Source: Pleurocapsa minor HA4230-MV1
GTDB lineage: Bacteria > Cyanobacteriota > Cyanobacteriia > Cyanobacteriales > Xenococcaceae
DNA length: 64,000 bases
Direction of reading: 5' to 3'
Assembly: GCA_019359095.1 (NCBI GenBank)
Contig: JAHHHZ010000017.1
Coordinates: 333,211-397,210 of the forward strand
This document shows positions 54,113-63,402 of this stretch, in pieces (position 1 is the first letter of the stretch; each line of letters begins with the position of its first letter). The position numbers were made by a program, and so were the translations under genes. The notes beneath the pieces are model-generated. The model made no database searches, had not been told where the DNA came from, and saw only the letters and a list, made by a program, of their open reading frames with translations.

Positions 54113-56197
54113 TTATTGGCTGACCATAAAATCACTAAAGCCACTACCCGTATCATCCCCCCATTCCCAATTAGCCACAATGCCCAGACGATTAATGTTC
54201 AAGGGGCTAGCCCAAGGATAGACATCAGTAAGGGCGCGATACAAAACGGTTTGATGGTTAACTTGGACTGTATAGTTATTGCCATCAAAAACAACTCTGA
54301 GGGTGTAAGGCTGTCCAAAAGCGATCGCCTGACCGATATTTGACCACACTGCATCATAAATTTCTTCAAAACCGTCAAGACGGAAAAAACAGGAAATAGA
54401 CTCTCCTTCATAAAAGTCATCCAGCCAAGTATTGATAATGATGTAGTTATCTCGATCTTGCCAAAAAATCAAACCAGCTCGACCTTTTTCTCCTTGTCCC
54501 CGTTCTTTTCCTGGTGGCAAAATGGTTACGGACACATCGGCAAAATTGGGATTGTCCCAAGCTACAGTATAAGCGGTGCGCCCTGGGTTAGGATGCTCAA
54601 CGCTAGCCTCTATTAAAGCAATGCCAGACTGAATTTTAAATACACCTTTACCAAGAGTTTTTTGCCAAATGCGATCGCCTAATGAGGTAGTTTTACCAGC
54701 TAAATCTCCCTGTCCAACTTGAAAGTCATCTTTAATAACGATATCTGTACCCTCACGCCACCAAGGTAATCCTAAATCGAGAGTAGGCAGAGAAACGGTA
54801 CGAGGATGAGCTTCAAAGTTTTGCAGATATAAATCTGAATTTTGCTCAAATATAATTATCCCTACTCCTGTAGCGGTTGCCAAGCGGTCATCTGTCACCA
54901 AGCAATTAGTCTCTGGTTGTGCTGTGCGATCGCTGATTAGTTTACCATTCAGGTAAATTCTTAACTCTTGTCCGTCATCTAAAATTTGCAGATATATAGT
55001 GCTATTTAAATCGATGAAATCTTCCTTACTGACAAATATCTTTTGAGTTTGACCAGCTTCAATCAACTGAAGACAAACTTGTTCGTGATTGAGACGACAA
55101 CACCAATAATTATCTCGATCTTGAAATCGCCAAATTACGCCTAAATCTGCTGGTTGTCCCGCCCAAATTTTTAGATGCAATAGCCCAGAGGTTGCTTGAG
55201 GAGCAAGAATAGCTAAACTGTGCTTTTCTGTCGCCATCAAACCTTCTGGAGTACGCTCTAGACTACCAGATAAAACTTGCCAGCTTCCTCCTACTTCAGC
55301 ATTCATAGTTGTTAGATTTCCCAGCCCTAAAAAAGCATCGGCTGCATGAGCAGTTCCATACCAGGAAGCTAAACTGCTAACTGTCTCCGTTTTGACTCCA
55401 TAAACCCTAGTATCCGCCCGAAAGCCAACTTGACCGAGAACACTTTGATGGATACCTGCATAGACGACTGCTTCAGCATTAATAGCATCGATTGCTACTG
55501 GACGTAACTGTGGATAAGCTGGTATACCATGCACCTGCGGTAAAGATGAAGCATAGTAAGCTGCCCCCTGTTCCCTTAAGATAACCACATAATATACAGG
55601 GACGTTTTGCAATCCACGAAACACAGATAATAGATTAGTTCCCACTGAAGCCAATAACTCGCCGTTTTCTGCCCCCGTAGCCCGCACCACAAAACCATTA
55701 CCTTGAGTCGGGTTGGCAGGTGACGCATCGGCAAACCAACCAACTGCTAAATTATCGTCAATTTTCGCTAAGGGAAAAAATTTAGTTCCTTCTGCTGAGA
55801 TCCGTACCCAACTCAATAAACGTCTTAGCGTTCCCTGTTTTTGTCTACTACCTAACCAAGCTAAAACCCTCTTGCTAACTGATTCAGTCTCACTTCCTTT
55901 TAACCAGCGGGAAATCCTTTTAGACAACCATTCCATAGTCTCCGCTTGGGAAGTATTGTGACCGTTCAGCAATAGTACAGCTACAGCTAAACCACTTTGA
56001 CGTTGATATGGCCCATAAGCAATACCCTGTCTCCCCCAGCCTGGTTGGATTAAAGGTTTAAAACGCAGAGCATGATTATCAATGGCGATCGCTTTTTCAC
56101 GATCTATTCCTGTTCTGATAATATCGCTAGTTGTATTAGTTCCAATAGTTTTGCCACTAGGGCGATCGTCTGGAAAAAGATCGGTAAATTGGCTCAT
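54113..56197 (-). CDS. Large protein with two concanavalin-like domains, unknown function
   Basis: A 694-residue protein that I do not recognise as a named family. The first third (about 1-290) is unknown, with WGRQGIAYGPYQRQSGLAVAVLL and a region of short strands. Two later regions (about 300-460 and 490-694) have the repeat pattern of LamG/concanavalin-like domains: DLGVIWRFQDRDNYWCCRLNH and RAGLIFWQDRDNYIIINTWLDD are clearly alike. There is no signal peptide. It lies beside the exopolysaccharide cluster; glycan binding or surface location is possible but not shown. Confidence 0.6.
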   Translation of the reverse strand: MSQFTDLFPDDRPSGKTIGTNTTSDIIRTGIDREKAIAIDNHALRFKPLIQPGWGRQGIAYGPYQRQSGLAVAVLLLNGHNTSQAETMEWLSKRISRWLKGSETESVSKRVLAWLGSRQKQGTLRRLLSWVRISAEGTKFFPLAKIDDNLAVGWFADASPANPTQGNGFVVRATGAENGELLASVGTNLLSVFRGLQNVPVYYVVILREQGAAYYASSLPQVHGIPAYPQLRPVAIDAINAEAVVYAGIHQSVLGQVGFRADTRVYGVKTETVSSLASWYGTAHAADAFLGLGNLTTMNAEVGGSWQVLSGSLERTPEGLMATEKHSLAILAPQATSGLLHLKIWAGQPADLGVIWRFQDRDNYWCCRLNHEQVCLQLIEAGQTQKIFVSKEDFIDLNSTIYLQILDDGQELRIYLNGKLISDRTAQPETNCLVTDDRLATATGVGIIIFEQNSDLYLQNFEAHPRTVSLPTLDLGLPWWREGTDIVIKDDFQVGQGDLAGKTTSLGDRIWQKTLGKGVFKIQSGIALIEASVEHPNPGRTAYTVAWDNPNFADVSVTILPPGKERGQGEKGRAGLIFWQDRDNYIIINTWLDDFYEGESISCFFRLDGFEEIYDAVWSNIGQAIAFGQPYTLRVVFDGNNYTVQVNHQTVLYRALTDVYPWASPLNINRLGIVANWEWGDDTGSGFSDFMVSQ

Positions 56198-56279
56198 TTA
56201 AAAACTTAAGATGATGTTGGCGATCAAAAAGCGATCGCCTAAATTATAAGTTTTAATTATTAATTATTTACAGCAAAAT

Positions 56280-56741
56280 TTAGTTTTTTTCGGTTGAAAT
56301 AAAATCATCATTTAAAATTTGCTCTAGAGAATAAGGGCAATCAACAGGTATATGAGCAATGTTGGACTTGAGTATCGCTTCTTTTCTCGCTCTAGTATAA
56401 ATAGTATTTAATTCTTGTTCTGTATAATTTCTCAGAGTTTTTGAATCTAAATACTGTGATAACTCAAACCGAAAATTGCTAATCTCTTCCAACCAACCTT
56501 GACCGCTCCATTGTCTTTCTGTCTGCCAATAATGATAGAGTAGCAAGTGTTTAATTAGTTGCTTAAGAAAACTAACAACCGCTCTTTTTTCACTTCTACC
56601 CAAATTTTCTATTTCCTCGATTAAATTTTCCCAATCTAATTGATTCAATTGACCTGCTTTTAAAAGTTCGATGGTTTTTTCTAACCACAGGTAATAATCT
56701 TGCTCGTATAGTTGTTTTAATTCTGAGACTTGAATACTCAT
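56280..56741 (-). CDS. DUF29 family protein
   Basis: A 153-residue protein. MSIQVSELKQLYEQDYYLWLEKTIELLKAGQLNQLDWENLIEEIENLGRSEKRAV is the classic DUF29 N-terminus. DUF29 proteins are common, often in multiple copies, in cyanobacterial genomes, and their function is unknown. It stands alone. Confidence 0.9.
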   Translation of the reverse strand: MSIQVSELKQLYEQDYYLWLEKTIELLKAGQLNQLDWENLIEEIENLGRSEKRAVVSFLKQLIKHLLLYHYWQTERQWSGQGWLEEISNFRFELSQYLDSKTLRNYTEQELNTIYTRARKEAILKSNIAHIPVDCPYSLEQILNDDFISTEKN

Positions 56742-56913
56742 CTATGTTTTTATAATTTTGCAAGATGGGAATTATTATTTAGAAATTATAACGTGATCTG
56801 AAAAGTAAGGCGATCGCTCTTTTTGTCTAATCTCAGCTAAAACAAATGATATTATTTTGAATATACATTTTTTATAAATTAAGTAGTTACTGCTTGTCTT
56901 ACCCATAATTTTT

Positions 56914-57078
56914 ATGAGCGTTAACCAAAAAGAATTTTATGTCATTATTGAACGAGACGAAGATGGTTGTTTTGTTGGCGAAGTACCTCAACTAAAAGCT
57001 TGCTATAGTCAAGGTGAAACTATTGATGAATTAATGAGTAATATTAAAAAAGTTATAAAACTTTGTTTAGAGGAGTAA
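56914..57078 (+). pseudogene. HicB-like antitoxin gene cut by stop codons
   Basis: ATG at 56914 to TAA at 57076-57078 gives 54 residues: EFYVIIERDEDGCFVGEVPQL and GETIDELMSNIKKVIKLCLEE, the HicB fold. In the same frame, past this TAA and a second TAA at 57082, the reading goes on IVALEFVGVHKVIL, the usual C-terminal HicB sequence. The two stops have thus cut off the end of the gene. No HicA toxin gene is adjacent. Confidence 0.7.
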
Positions 57079-57212
57079 AGCTAAATAGTTGCTCTTGAAT
57101 TTGTTGGCGTTCATAAAGTTATTCTATATAAACAGTTTAATATATTCTCTTATCTTTATTACTCAAACATGAAAAACTAGAATTATTAGATTATGTATTG
57201 GAGTAAAACATA

Positions 57213-57677
57213 TTGATCGCTGATTCTAAAATTTTACATCTTCCGAAAGTCAGTTTAGAAACTAAAGAGTTATTACCAGAATATTCTGGTATATATTATG
57301 TTGTTGATGAAAACAAAATAGTTTGGTATGTAGGAAAAGCCCAAAATATACGTAAACGCTGGCAAGGTAAAGCTCATCATCGCATTTATCAATTGAAACA
57401 GCTAAAACATAAATATTTTGATATTTATTACGAAAATATTAGTTTATCTCAACTAGATTTAAGAGAAAAACAGCAAATAACTAAATGTAGCTTTGAGTTC
57501 ATCCGATCTAGTAGTGAATTAAGACTTGATAATACTACAGGTTTGTCTCAAGTTTTTGCAACAGAACCGAATTTTTATATCAGCCAGATGTGCGTCTCAT
57601 TAGTAGACGCATTCAACTTTTCCACAGCAAATTTCTCGCATCACGCAACTATACCAAGTAAACTGTTAAAATTATGA
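57213..57677 (+). CDS. GIY-YIG nuclease family ORF with IS-derived C-terminus
   Basis: A 154-residue ORF. The N-terminal 90 residues contain YSGIYYVVDENKIVWYVGKAQNIRKRW, the GIY-YIG motif and the following Arg. The DNA at about 57499-57568 resembles the end of the IS6-type element at 58712-58780, including GTTTTTGCAACAGAACC (57552-57568). Residues from about 96 on are therefore probably not native. The start is TTG at 57213. Whether the truncated domain can cut DNA is unclear. Confidence 0.6.
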   Translation: MIADSKILHLPKVSLETKELLPEYSGIYYVVDENKIVWYVGKAQNIRKRWQGKAHHRIYQLKQLKHKYFDIYYENISLSQLDLREKQQITKCSFEFIRSSSELRLDNTTGLSQVFATEPNFYISQMCVSLVDAFNFSTANFSHHATIPSKLLKL

Positions 57678-58006
57678 GCAAAGAAATCAGAAGACTGCAT
57701 AGAAGAAAAACGGATTTCACCAACTTTTCTAGTAGTGAGTCGCCTGATTTGCCTAATCCAACCGAATCAATCGAACCATTGATTCAACAAGATGACGATA
57801 ATGCTTCTTCTCTTCAGCCTCCGATAACTAACTCTTGCTCCACTGTCAGCACGAATGACATCAATGCCATTCGTGCTGAATTACTCGAAGATCAATATCA
57901 TTCTGATTTAGCTGAGTCTAATTATTCTGACGACACCCATGATTGGGGTTGGGATCGCCAAAAGCTCTCTGATGACTATTGGCACTTCCTTGGACGTTAT
58001 GAATGA
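57674..58006 (+). CDS. Hypothetical protein, coupled to GIY-YIG ORF
   Basis: A 110-residue polar and probably disordered protein with many Ser, Asp and Pro, and an end with THDWGWDRQKLSDDYWHFLGRYE that may form a short fold. No family is recognised. Its ATG overlaps the GIY-YIG stop (ATGA at 57674) and its stop overlaps the next start (58003), so it looks translationally coupled. Confidence 0.5.
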   Translation: MSKEIRRLHRRKTDFTNFSSSESPDLPNPTESIEPLIQQDDDNASSLQPPITNSCSTVSTNDINAIRAELLEDQYHSDLAESNYSDDTHDWGWDRQKLSDDYWHFLGRYE

Positions 58007-58341
58007 TTCTCGGACTTGCGATCGCTTTACCTCCCAGTCATCTCCTATCCTGTTTCAGTAATACTTTTACCAAGCAAGGTGAACAGATTAACTTGAATGG
58101 TGAACTGACGGTAGATTTTCCTGAAGATGTGAAGATACCTGTCGAACCAAATCAAATGGTTACGGCTGAGGTTGTGGGAAGTCAGGTTAAGTTTAGTTAT
58201 TGTAGTTTGAGGAATGCGATGCCCTTCGGGCTGGCGTTTGCGGAGCAAGTCGTAGACTCAGCCAATCGCGTACTTGGCTTTTGTTTAGCAACGGGGAAAT
58301 TTTGGTCGCTAAGGAAAAGTAAAGTGCCAAAACCCCTGTAA
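58003..58341 (+). CDS. Short hypothetical ORF ending in repeat sequence
   Basis: A 112-residue ORF. The first 65 residues include a hydrophobic start and INLNGELTVDFPEDVKIPVEPNQMVTAEVVGSQVKFS, which may be a small beta domain. The last 40 residues are read from a GCGATGCCCTTCGGGCTGG-like stretch at about 58217, a common type of cyanobacterial dispersed repeat, so the natural end is doubtful. No family is recognised. Confidence 0.35.
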   Translation: MILGLAIALPPSHLLSCFSNTFTKQGEQINLNGELTVDFPEDVKIPVEPNQMVTAEVVGSQVKFSYCSLRNAMPFGLAFAEQVVDSANRVLGFCLATGKFWSLRKSKVPKPL

Positions 58342-58416
58342 AGAATGGATTTTAATTTTACTCTTAAAATTATCAGGTGATCGCTTATAAAACAGATAAG
58401 CATTCTTTAGGCGAGT

Positions 58417-58516
58417 GTCCCACTTTAGCCTTTTACTGGGACAGTTTTCTCTGAAACCATGCTAAATGTTTGTTATAGACACTTTTAAAATTATTGCCCA
58501 ACCATCAAAAGTGGGC
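58417..58516. repeat. Possible small element with inverted ends
   Basis: GTCCCACTTT at 58417-58426 and AAAAGTGGGC at 58507-58516 are inverted repeats with one mismatch. About 100 bp lie between their outer ends. It may be the remnant of another insertion. Confidence 0.3.
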
Positions 58517-58561
58517 CAGTTAACATTTAAAAATCTCTTACCGACCAAAATTTCTCGTCTG

Positions 58562-58714
58562 CTATACAAACACCTGATCTACAGACAACCATCTTTCCAG
58601 CATTATTTCTTCTAAATTCCTGTAACTCAAAGCATATTTAAGATACCAGCGAACGCAGAGCAAAATTATTTCTCCTTGAAAATGTTTCCACTTGAATGGT
58701 TCCTGTGAGTTCAT
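58562..58714 (-). pseudogene. IS6-family transposase, N-terminal fragment
   Basis: The frame from ATG at 58714 gives EPFKWKHFQGEIILLCVRWY followed by LKYALSYRNLEEIMLERW and ends VDQVFV at a TAG (58562). This is the N-terminus of IS6-family transposases. The rest of the gene is missing. Confidence 0.85.
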
Positions 58715-58763
58715 CAGTTCGGGTAATTATTAGCACTTTGATTGTACTACCGATCTATCCTTA

Positions 58764-58780
58764 GTTTTTGCAACGGAACC
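58764..58780 (-). mobile_element. IS6-type left terminal repeat
   Basis: GTTTTTGCAACGGAACC on the plus strand, the reverse complement of GGTTCCGTTGCAAAAAC at 63509-63525. The element body lies to the left. Confidence 0.85.
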
Positions 58781-58928
58781 GTTTGGACTGTCTCACTGTG
58801 AATACAGTAATCAAAAGCCAGGAATAAGCTAATATGAACGTCTAATTTGATCTATCCAGGTAAAATATGTGTATGTATTTACTTTGATCGATACCACAGT
58901 TTAACTTATCTGTTACGAATAGTTAATT

Positions 58929-61100
58929 ATGGAATATTTTCAGTTATTTCAGCCAATCTTTGATGCTTTTGATAGTCAAGTTGCTTTAATCGACCGAGAA
59001 GGCAAAATTATTGCACTGAATCAAGCTTGGAAAAATAATTCAATTAATAGTGGTTTTTCAAAGAACACGAGTATTGGAGATAATTACCTCAATGTATGTA
59101 AGACTATAGTCGGTAGCGAAGCAAAATTAGCTCGAAAAATTGCCACAGAGATTAAGGCGATCGCTCGCTCAGAGAAAACTGAGTATAAACTTAACCACAA
59201 TAGCGAGAATTTTAAGCTAGAAAATCCTTTAGTTATTCATATTAAACAAGTCAAGCAAGATAACTGGTTTGGAGTCCTGATTATTCAGGAAAATATGACC
59301 AAGCAGATGCAAACAGAAATATCTTTACGTTCGGTAGTTGAAGGTACGGCTGCTGTAACGGGGAAAGACTTTTTCCATTCTTTAGTCTATCATTTGACTT
59401 GCGCGCTCTCGGTTAACTATGCGTTTGTCACAGAATGTTTAGAAAAAACTAGCCCTGAGCGAGTCTGTACCTTAGCTTTTTGGTGCAAAGAAGACTTTGG
59501 TGAAAACTTTGAATATGCTATAGCAAATACACCTTGCGAGCAGGTTATTGCTGGTATATCTTGTCATTATCCTAGGAAGTTACGGACTTTTTTTCCTCTA
59601 GACCACGATTTAGCCAAATTAAATGCGGAAAGCTATGTTGGTGTTCCTTTGGTCAATTCATCAGGAACAATTCTGGGACATTTGGTCGTCATTGATGAGC
59701 GTCCGATGGAAGACGGATCCACTGAACTATCAATCCTCAAAATTTTTGCAGCCAGAGCAACAGCCGAACTAGAGCGTCAAAAAGCCGAACGACAACTAGC
59801 TTATGATGCTTTGTACGATCGCCTGACCGATCTACCCAATCGTAATTTATTAAGCAATCATCTTAATCGAGCTTTAGAAAAATATCGACGCGATCCCAAC
59901 CGCAAATTTGCGGTCTTTTTTTTAGATCTAAATCGTTTTAAATATGTTAACGATAGTTTAGGTCACAAAAGTGGCGATCTACTTTTAGTGGGGATCGCCC
60001 AGAGATTAAAAACTTGTTTACGTGCCAGCGATATCTTAGCTAGATTGGGAGGCGATGAATTTGCAATTTTGCTCGAAGACATTCAAACTCTATGTGAAGC
60101 AACCAAACTTGCACAACGTATTCAACAAAGCCTAAAATCCCCATTTCATTTGGGCATACACGAAGTTTTTACCAGCGTCAGCATAGGTATTGCTTTTAGT
60201 GAGCCTGACATAAATTCGTCAGAAGACTTATTACGCAATGCCGATATTGCCATGTATAAAGCAAAGGCTTTAGGCATTACTAATTATGAGTTGTTTGATG
60301 AGAGTTTGCATACTCAAGTAGCAAATCGACTAAGCCTGGAAACTGATTTTCATCATTCTCTCGACAGAGGAGAATTTCGACTGCACTACCAGCCGATTGT
60401 TTCTTTAGTTGATGGTCGAGTAGCTGGTTTTGAAGCTTTATCGCGCTGGAAACATCCTCAAAGGGGATATGTATCTCCAGGAGAATTTATAACCCTAGCC
60501 GAAGAAACAGGAATGATAATTCCCCTTGGCTGGTGGGTTTTGCAGGAAGTTTGCTATCAGTTAAAGGAATGGCAACTTCAGTTTAATAATCCTAATTTGA
60601 CCATAGCAGTTAATATTTCTCAAAAGCAGTTTTCTCAACCTAATCTAATTGATTCGTTGATTCAGATTCTACAAACAACTGGCTTAGAACCTCAAAGTCT
60701 GCAATTAGAAATTACGGAAAGTCTTTTGATGCAGGATGTCAAAATAACTATGAAAACTTTAAGGCAGCTAAAGGTTTTAGGATGTGGGCTACATTTAGAT
60801 GATTTTGGTACGGGTTATTCTTCTTTGAGCTATCTCCATAGCCTACCGATTGACTCACTTAAAATTGATCGCTCTTTTGTTAAAGCAATTGATTCTAAAG
60901 GAAATAATAGTGAAATTGTTGAAGCTATTGTGATGATGGCTAAGAGTTTAGGCTTAAAAGTGATTGCCGAGGGAATTGAAACTAAAGCTCAACTTGCTAA
61001 ATTACAAACTCTTAAGTGTCTTTACGGACAGGGTTATCTATTTTCTAAACCTTTAAACCCCAACTCTCTTTTTAATTGGTTAGTAACTAGATTAAGTTGA
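58929..61100 (+). CDS. PAS-GAF-GGDEF-EAL cyclic-di-GMP protein
   Basis: A 723-residue protein with an N-terminal PAS-like domain (about 10-110), a GAF-like domain (about 135-285), a GGDEF domain with intact GGDEF at 374-378 and an inhibitory RxxD at 365-368, then an EAL domain with E502-A-L and DDFGTGYSS. Both catalytic domains look complete, so it could make and degrade cyclic di-GMP. There is no membrane segment. It is inside the IS6-bracketed region with the halogenase. Confidence 0.93.
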   Translation: MEYFQLFQPIFDAFDSQVALIDREGKIIALNQAWKNNSINSGFSKNTSIGDNYLNVCKTIVGSEAKLARKIATEIKAIARSEKTEYKLNHNSENFKLENPLVIHIKQVKQDNWFGVLIIQENMTKQMQTEISLRSVVEGTAAVTGKDFFHSLVYHLTCALSVNYAFVTECLEKTSPERVCTLAFWCKEDFGENFEYAIANTPCEQVIAGISCHYPRKLRTFFPLDHDLAKLNAESYVGVPLVNSSGTILGHLVVIDERPMEDGSTELSILKIFAARATAELERQKAERQLAYDALYDRLTDLPNRNLLSNHLNRALEKYRRDPNRKFAVFFLDLNRFKYVNDSLGHKSGDLLLVGIAQRLKTCLRASDILARLGGDEFAILLEDIQTLCEATKLAQRIQQSLKSPFHLGIHEVFTSVSIGIAFSEPDINSSEDLLRNADIAMYKAKALGITNYELFDESLHTQVANRLSLETDFHHSLDRGEFRLHYQPIVSLVDGRVAGFEALSRWKHPQRGYVSPGEFITLAEETGMIIPLGWWVLQEVCYQLKEWQLQFNNPNLTIAVNISQKQFSQPNLIDSLIQILQTTGLEPQSLQLEITESLLMQDVKITMKTLRQLKVLGCGLHLDDFGTGYSSLSYLHSLPIDSLKIDRSFVKAIDSKGNNSEIVEAIVMMAKSLGLKVIAEGIETKAQLAKLQTLKCLYGQGYLFSKPLNPNSLFNWLVTRLS

Positions 61101-61130
61101 ATATTTATCTAAATAAAAATATTTAAACAT

Positions 61131-61290
61131 TTTTACTTAAATATTTTTACTTAAAATTATTTTTTCATCGGCACTATCACTGATTTTTGTTTTGTTTACT
61201 AAATATTTGGACGTTCAAATTTAAGTAATTACTACATTATCAAATCGCAAAATAGAAGTTACTGTTTGATTGTTCAAGTATTTTACTTAA
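61131..61290. promoter_or_regulatory. Three copies of TTTTACTTAA upstream of the halogenase
   Basis: TTTTACTTAA occurs at 61131-61140, 61145-61154 and 61281-61290. The first two are 14 bp apart; the third lies next to the halogenase start. They might be regulator sites or chance in AT-rich DNA. Confidence 0.35.
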
Positions 61291-61297
61291 GTGAGCC

Positions 61298-62950
61298 ATG
61301 AGCATTAACACTGAACTTCAAAGCAATCGTGCCAAAAACTGTTCTAAAAGCGAATATAAGGTTGTAGTAATTGGTGCTGGTCCTCAAGGCATATTATATG
61401 CTTCTTGGCTGAAACAAGCACGCCCCGAACTGCAAGTAGTAGTTCTTGAAAGAGAGTCACAACCAAAGTTTAAAATCGGAGAAAGTACGCTTTCGGGGTT
61501 TTGTAAAGCACTTCGTTCTGTAGGAATCTCCCAAGAAGCTCTTGAACTACTATTTTTTCCTAAAAATGGCTTAGGTTTTTTTCACGTTGACGAATCAATT
61601 GAAAATGTCACCGAAGCACCAGAATATATTTTGGAAACATTTGATGAAACCTTTCAGGTTGAACGACGTTTACTAGATGGCTTATTGATTACCAATGCTC
61701 GTCGCTTGGGAGTAGAAGTGATTCAAGGGGCGCGAGTGGATCTGACTAATTCTCAATTGAGCGATCGCGGTAACACTATTGCCTATCGTTTTCAGCAACA
61801 AAAATATGAGATTAAATCTCAGTTAGTAGTCGATGCCAGTGGTCCTGCTAGCATAATTGCCAAACATCTCGATTTATATAACAAAGAAGACGTAAATTTT
61901 CAAAGCAATGCTGTTTGGGGCTATTTTAAAAACGTCAATCGTCTCGGCGATCGCACTGACTGGCAAAAGGTGGCTCAATTTAGCCGCGATCAATATACCC
62001 AACATTTCTGTTTTCGTGAAGGTTGGATGTGGTACATTCCTCTAGTTTCTTGGGAAAACGTACCCGAAGCCGACAGAGAGTCGATGTTCAATCGCTTTTT
62101 GGGTGGAGAAGAATTACCCACTAAAGCAGAATTAGCTGCTCGTCATGGCTGTCCTGAAGAGGATATCATCAGTATTGGTATGGTGTTGCGTCAGGATCGC
62201 GATGACAAATTTGCCGAAGGACGTAAAGTAACATTCGACCATTATGCCCAACAATATTCTGCAATCGCTGAATTACTTGAGGGTGCTGAACTCGTCTCCG
62301 ATCTTTATGGCGCTGAACAAGCTTTAAGAGCGCGGGCTAACATTCGTGGCTATGCCGAACAAGCGGTAGGAGATGGTTGGTTAAGCATTGGCGAAGCAGC
62401 ATTTTTTGTCGATCCTCTAATTTCACCAGGCTTAACTGGTGGTGTGGCAACTGCTTATTTTGCTGCTCAAAGCACTCTTAGAGCGATCGACCGTAACAAT
62501 TTCTCCCAAGAAGCTTTTGCTGATTACGAAGCCTTTGTGGGCAAACTGTATGAGGCTCTAGAACGAGATAATCAGCTTGTCTATATGTCGTTTAATCACC
62601 CCAAAGCGATCGAACTAATTCAACGTTTCCAAGAAATTGATGCTCGTCGACACTTTAATCAGCATATTACGTCCGATTACTGTCTTGCGGATACTAACGT
62701 TTGGGGAATTCTCAATCCAATCTATCAATCATTACAAAAGCAGCTTTGGCAAATCATGCGAGAAGCAGAGATTGCCGTAGACGAACAAAAAGCAGTCAAT
62801 CAGCAAACAAAGGAAGATTATGAAGTGATGGTCTCAAGAATTGAAGCTTATTTGGTTAATTATTTAGATATTCACACAGAATTGACTCCTTACATTGTCC
62901 AAAATGAGACAACTGAAAAGTTACAAACTGAGTTAACTTGTGTTAAATAA
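61298..62950 (+). CDS. Flavin-dependent halogenase family protein
   Basis: A 550-residue FAD enzyme. GAGPQG at 26-31 is the FAD motif, K59-I-G-E-S63 is the halogenase 'KxGES' block, W243-M-W-Y-I-P248 is the WxWxIP motif that marks halogenases rather than monooxygenases, and FVDPLISPGLTGG at about 370-382 is the FAD/chloride loop. The substrate cannot be told; it is unlike tryptophan halogenases in length and in parts of the sequence. A flavin reductase is not adjacent. A small unknown gene follows 116 bp downstream. Confidence 0.8.
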   Translation: MSINTELQSNRAKNCSKSEYKVVVIGAGPQGILYASWLKQARPELQVVVLERESQPKFKIGESTLSGFCKALRSVGISQEALELLFFPKNGLGFFHVDESIENVTEAPEYILETFDETFQVERRLLDGLLITNARRLGVEVIQGARVDLTNSQLSDRGNTIAYRFQQQKYEIKSQLVVDASGPASIIAKHLDLYNKEDVNFQSNAVWGYFKNVNRLGDRTDWQKVAQFSRDQYTQHFCFREGWMWYIPLVSWENVPEADRESMFNRFLGGEELPTKAELAARHGCPEEDIISIGMVLRQDRDDKFAEGRKVTFDHYAQQYSAIAELLEGAELVSDLYGAEQALRARANIRGYAEQAVGDGWLSIGEAAFFVDPLISPGLTGGVATAYFAAQSTLRAIDRNNFSQEAFADYEAFVGKLYEALERDNQLVYMSFNHPKAIELIQRFQEIDARRHFNQHITSDYCLADTNVWGILNPIYQSLQKQLWQIMREAEIAVDEQKAVNQQTKEDYEVMVSRIEAYLVNYLDIHTELTPYIVQNETTEKLQTELTCVK

Positions 62951-63066
62951 TTTATTCGATCTCGAATTTAGTATCTTTCCCTAAAGAGATTGGAAAAGAT
63001 ACTTTTGTAAAAATTTCTTGTCTACTACACCAATTAAATCAAAGTTTTAAAAGGATAATTTACCCA

Positions 63067-63402
63067 ATGCCAGTACCAGAATGGTTACGAACTAAAGAAA
63101 TTACTACCCGTTTTCGAGTTGGTCAAGAAGATTGGCAGGCAGTAACAATTTTATTAAATGAGGACGGTGGAAGATATGTAACTCCCGATGGTAATGAATC
63201 AGGATCATTGCAATATCTTGCTCACGGCAAGCATCCTTTAGGAGGAGAAGTGCTAGTTTTGCACTGGCTAGAACAAAAAGGGCCTTTAGAGGGTCATACG
63301 GGCATAGACACCTTATGGTTGCAGCCTCAAGGTAATGCCATTAAAGTTTCTGGTACGTTTTTTCTTGATCGCAGCCATGACTATGGCGAAATAATTAGCT
63401 AA
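63067..63402 (+). CDS. Small hypothetical protein beside the halogenase
   Basis: A 111-residue protein. It seems to be mostly beta: FRVGQEDWQAVTILLNEDGGRYVTPDG, HPLGGEVLVLHWLEQKG, TLWLQPQGNAIKVSGTFFL. It lacks a signal peptide or membrane segment. I know no family for it. Its position right after the halogenase suggests a substrate-binding or partner role, which is a guess. Its 3' end overlaps a fragment on the other strand. Confidence 0.6.
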   Translation: MPVPEWLRTKEITTRFRVGQEDWQAVTILLNEDGGRYVTPDGNESGSLQYLAHGKHPLGGEVLVLHWLEQKGPLEGHTGIDTLWLQPQGNAIKVSGTFFLDRSHDYGEIIS

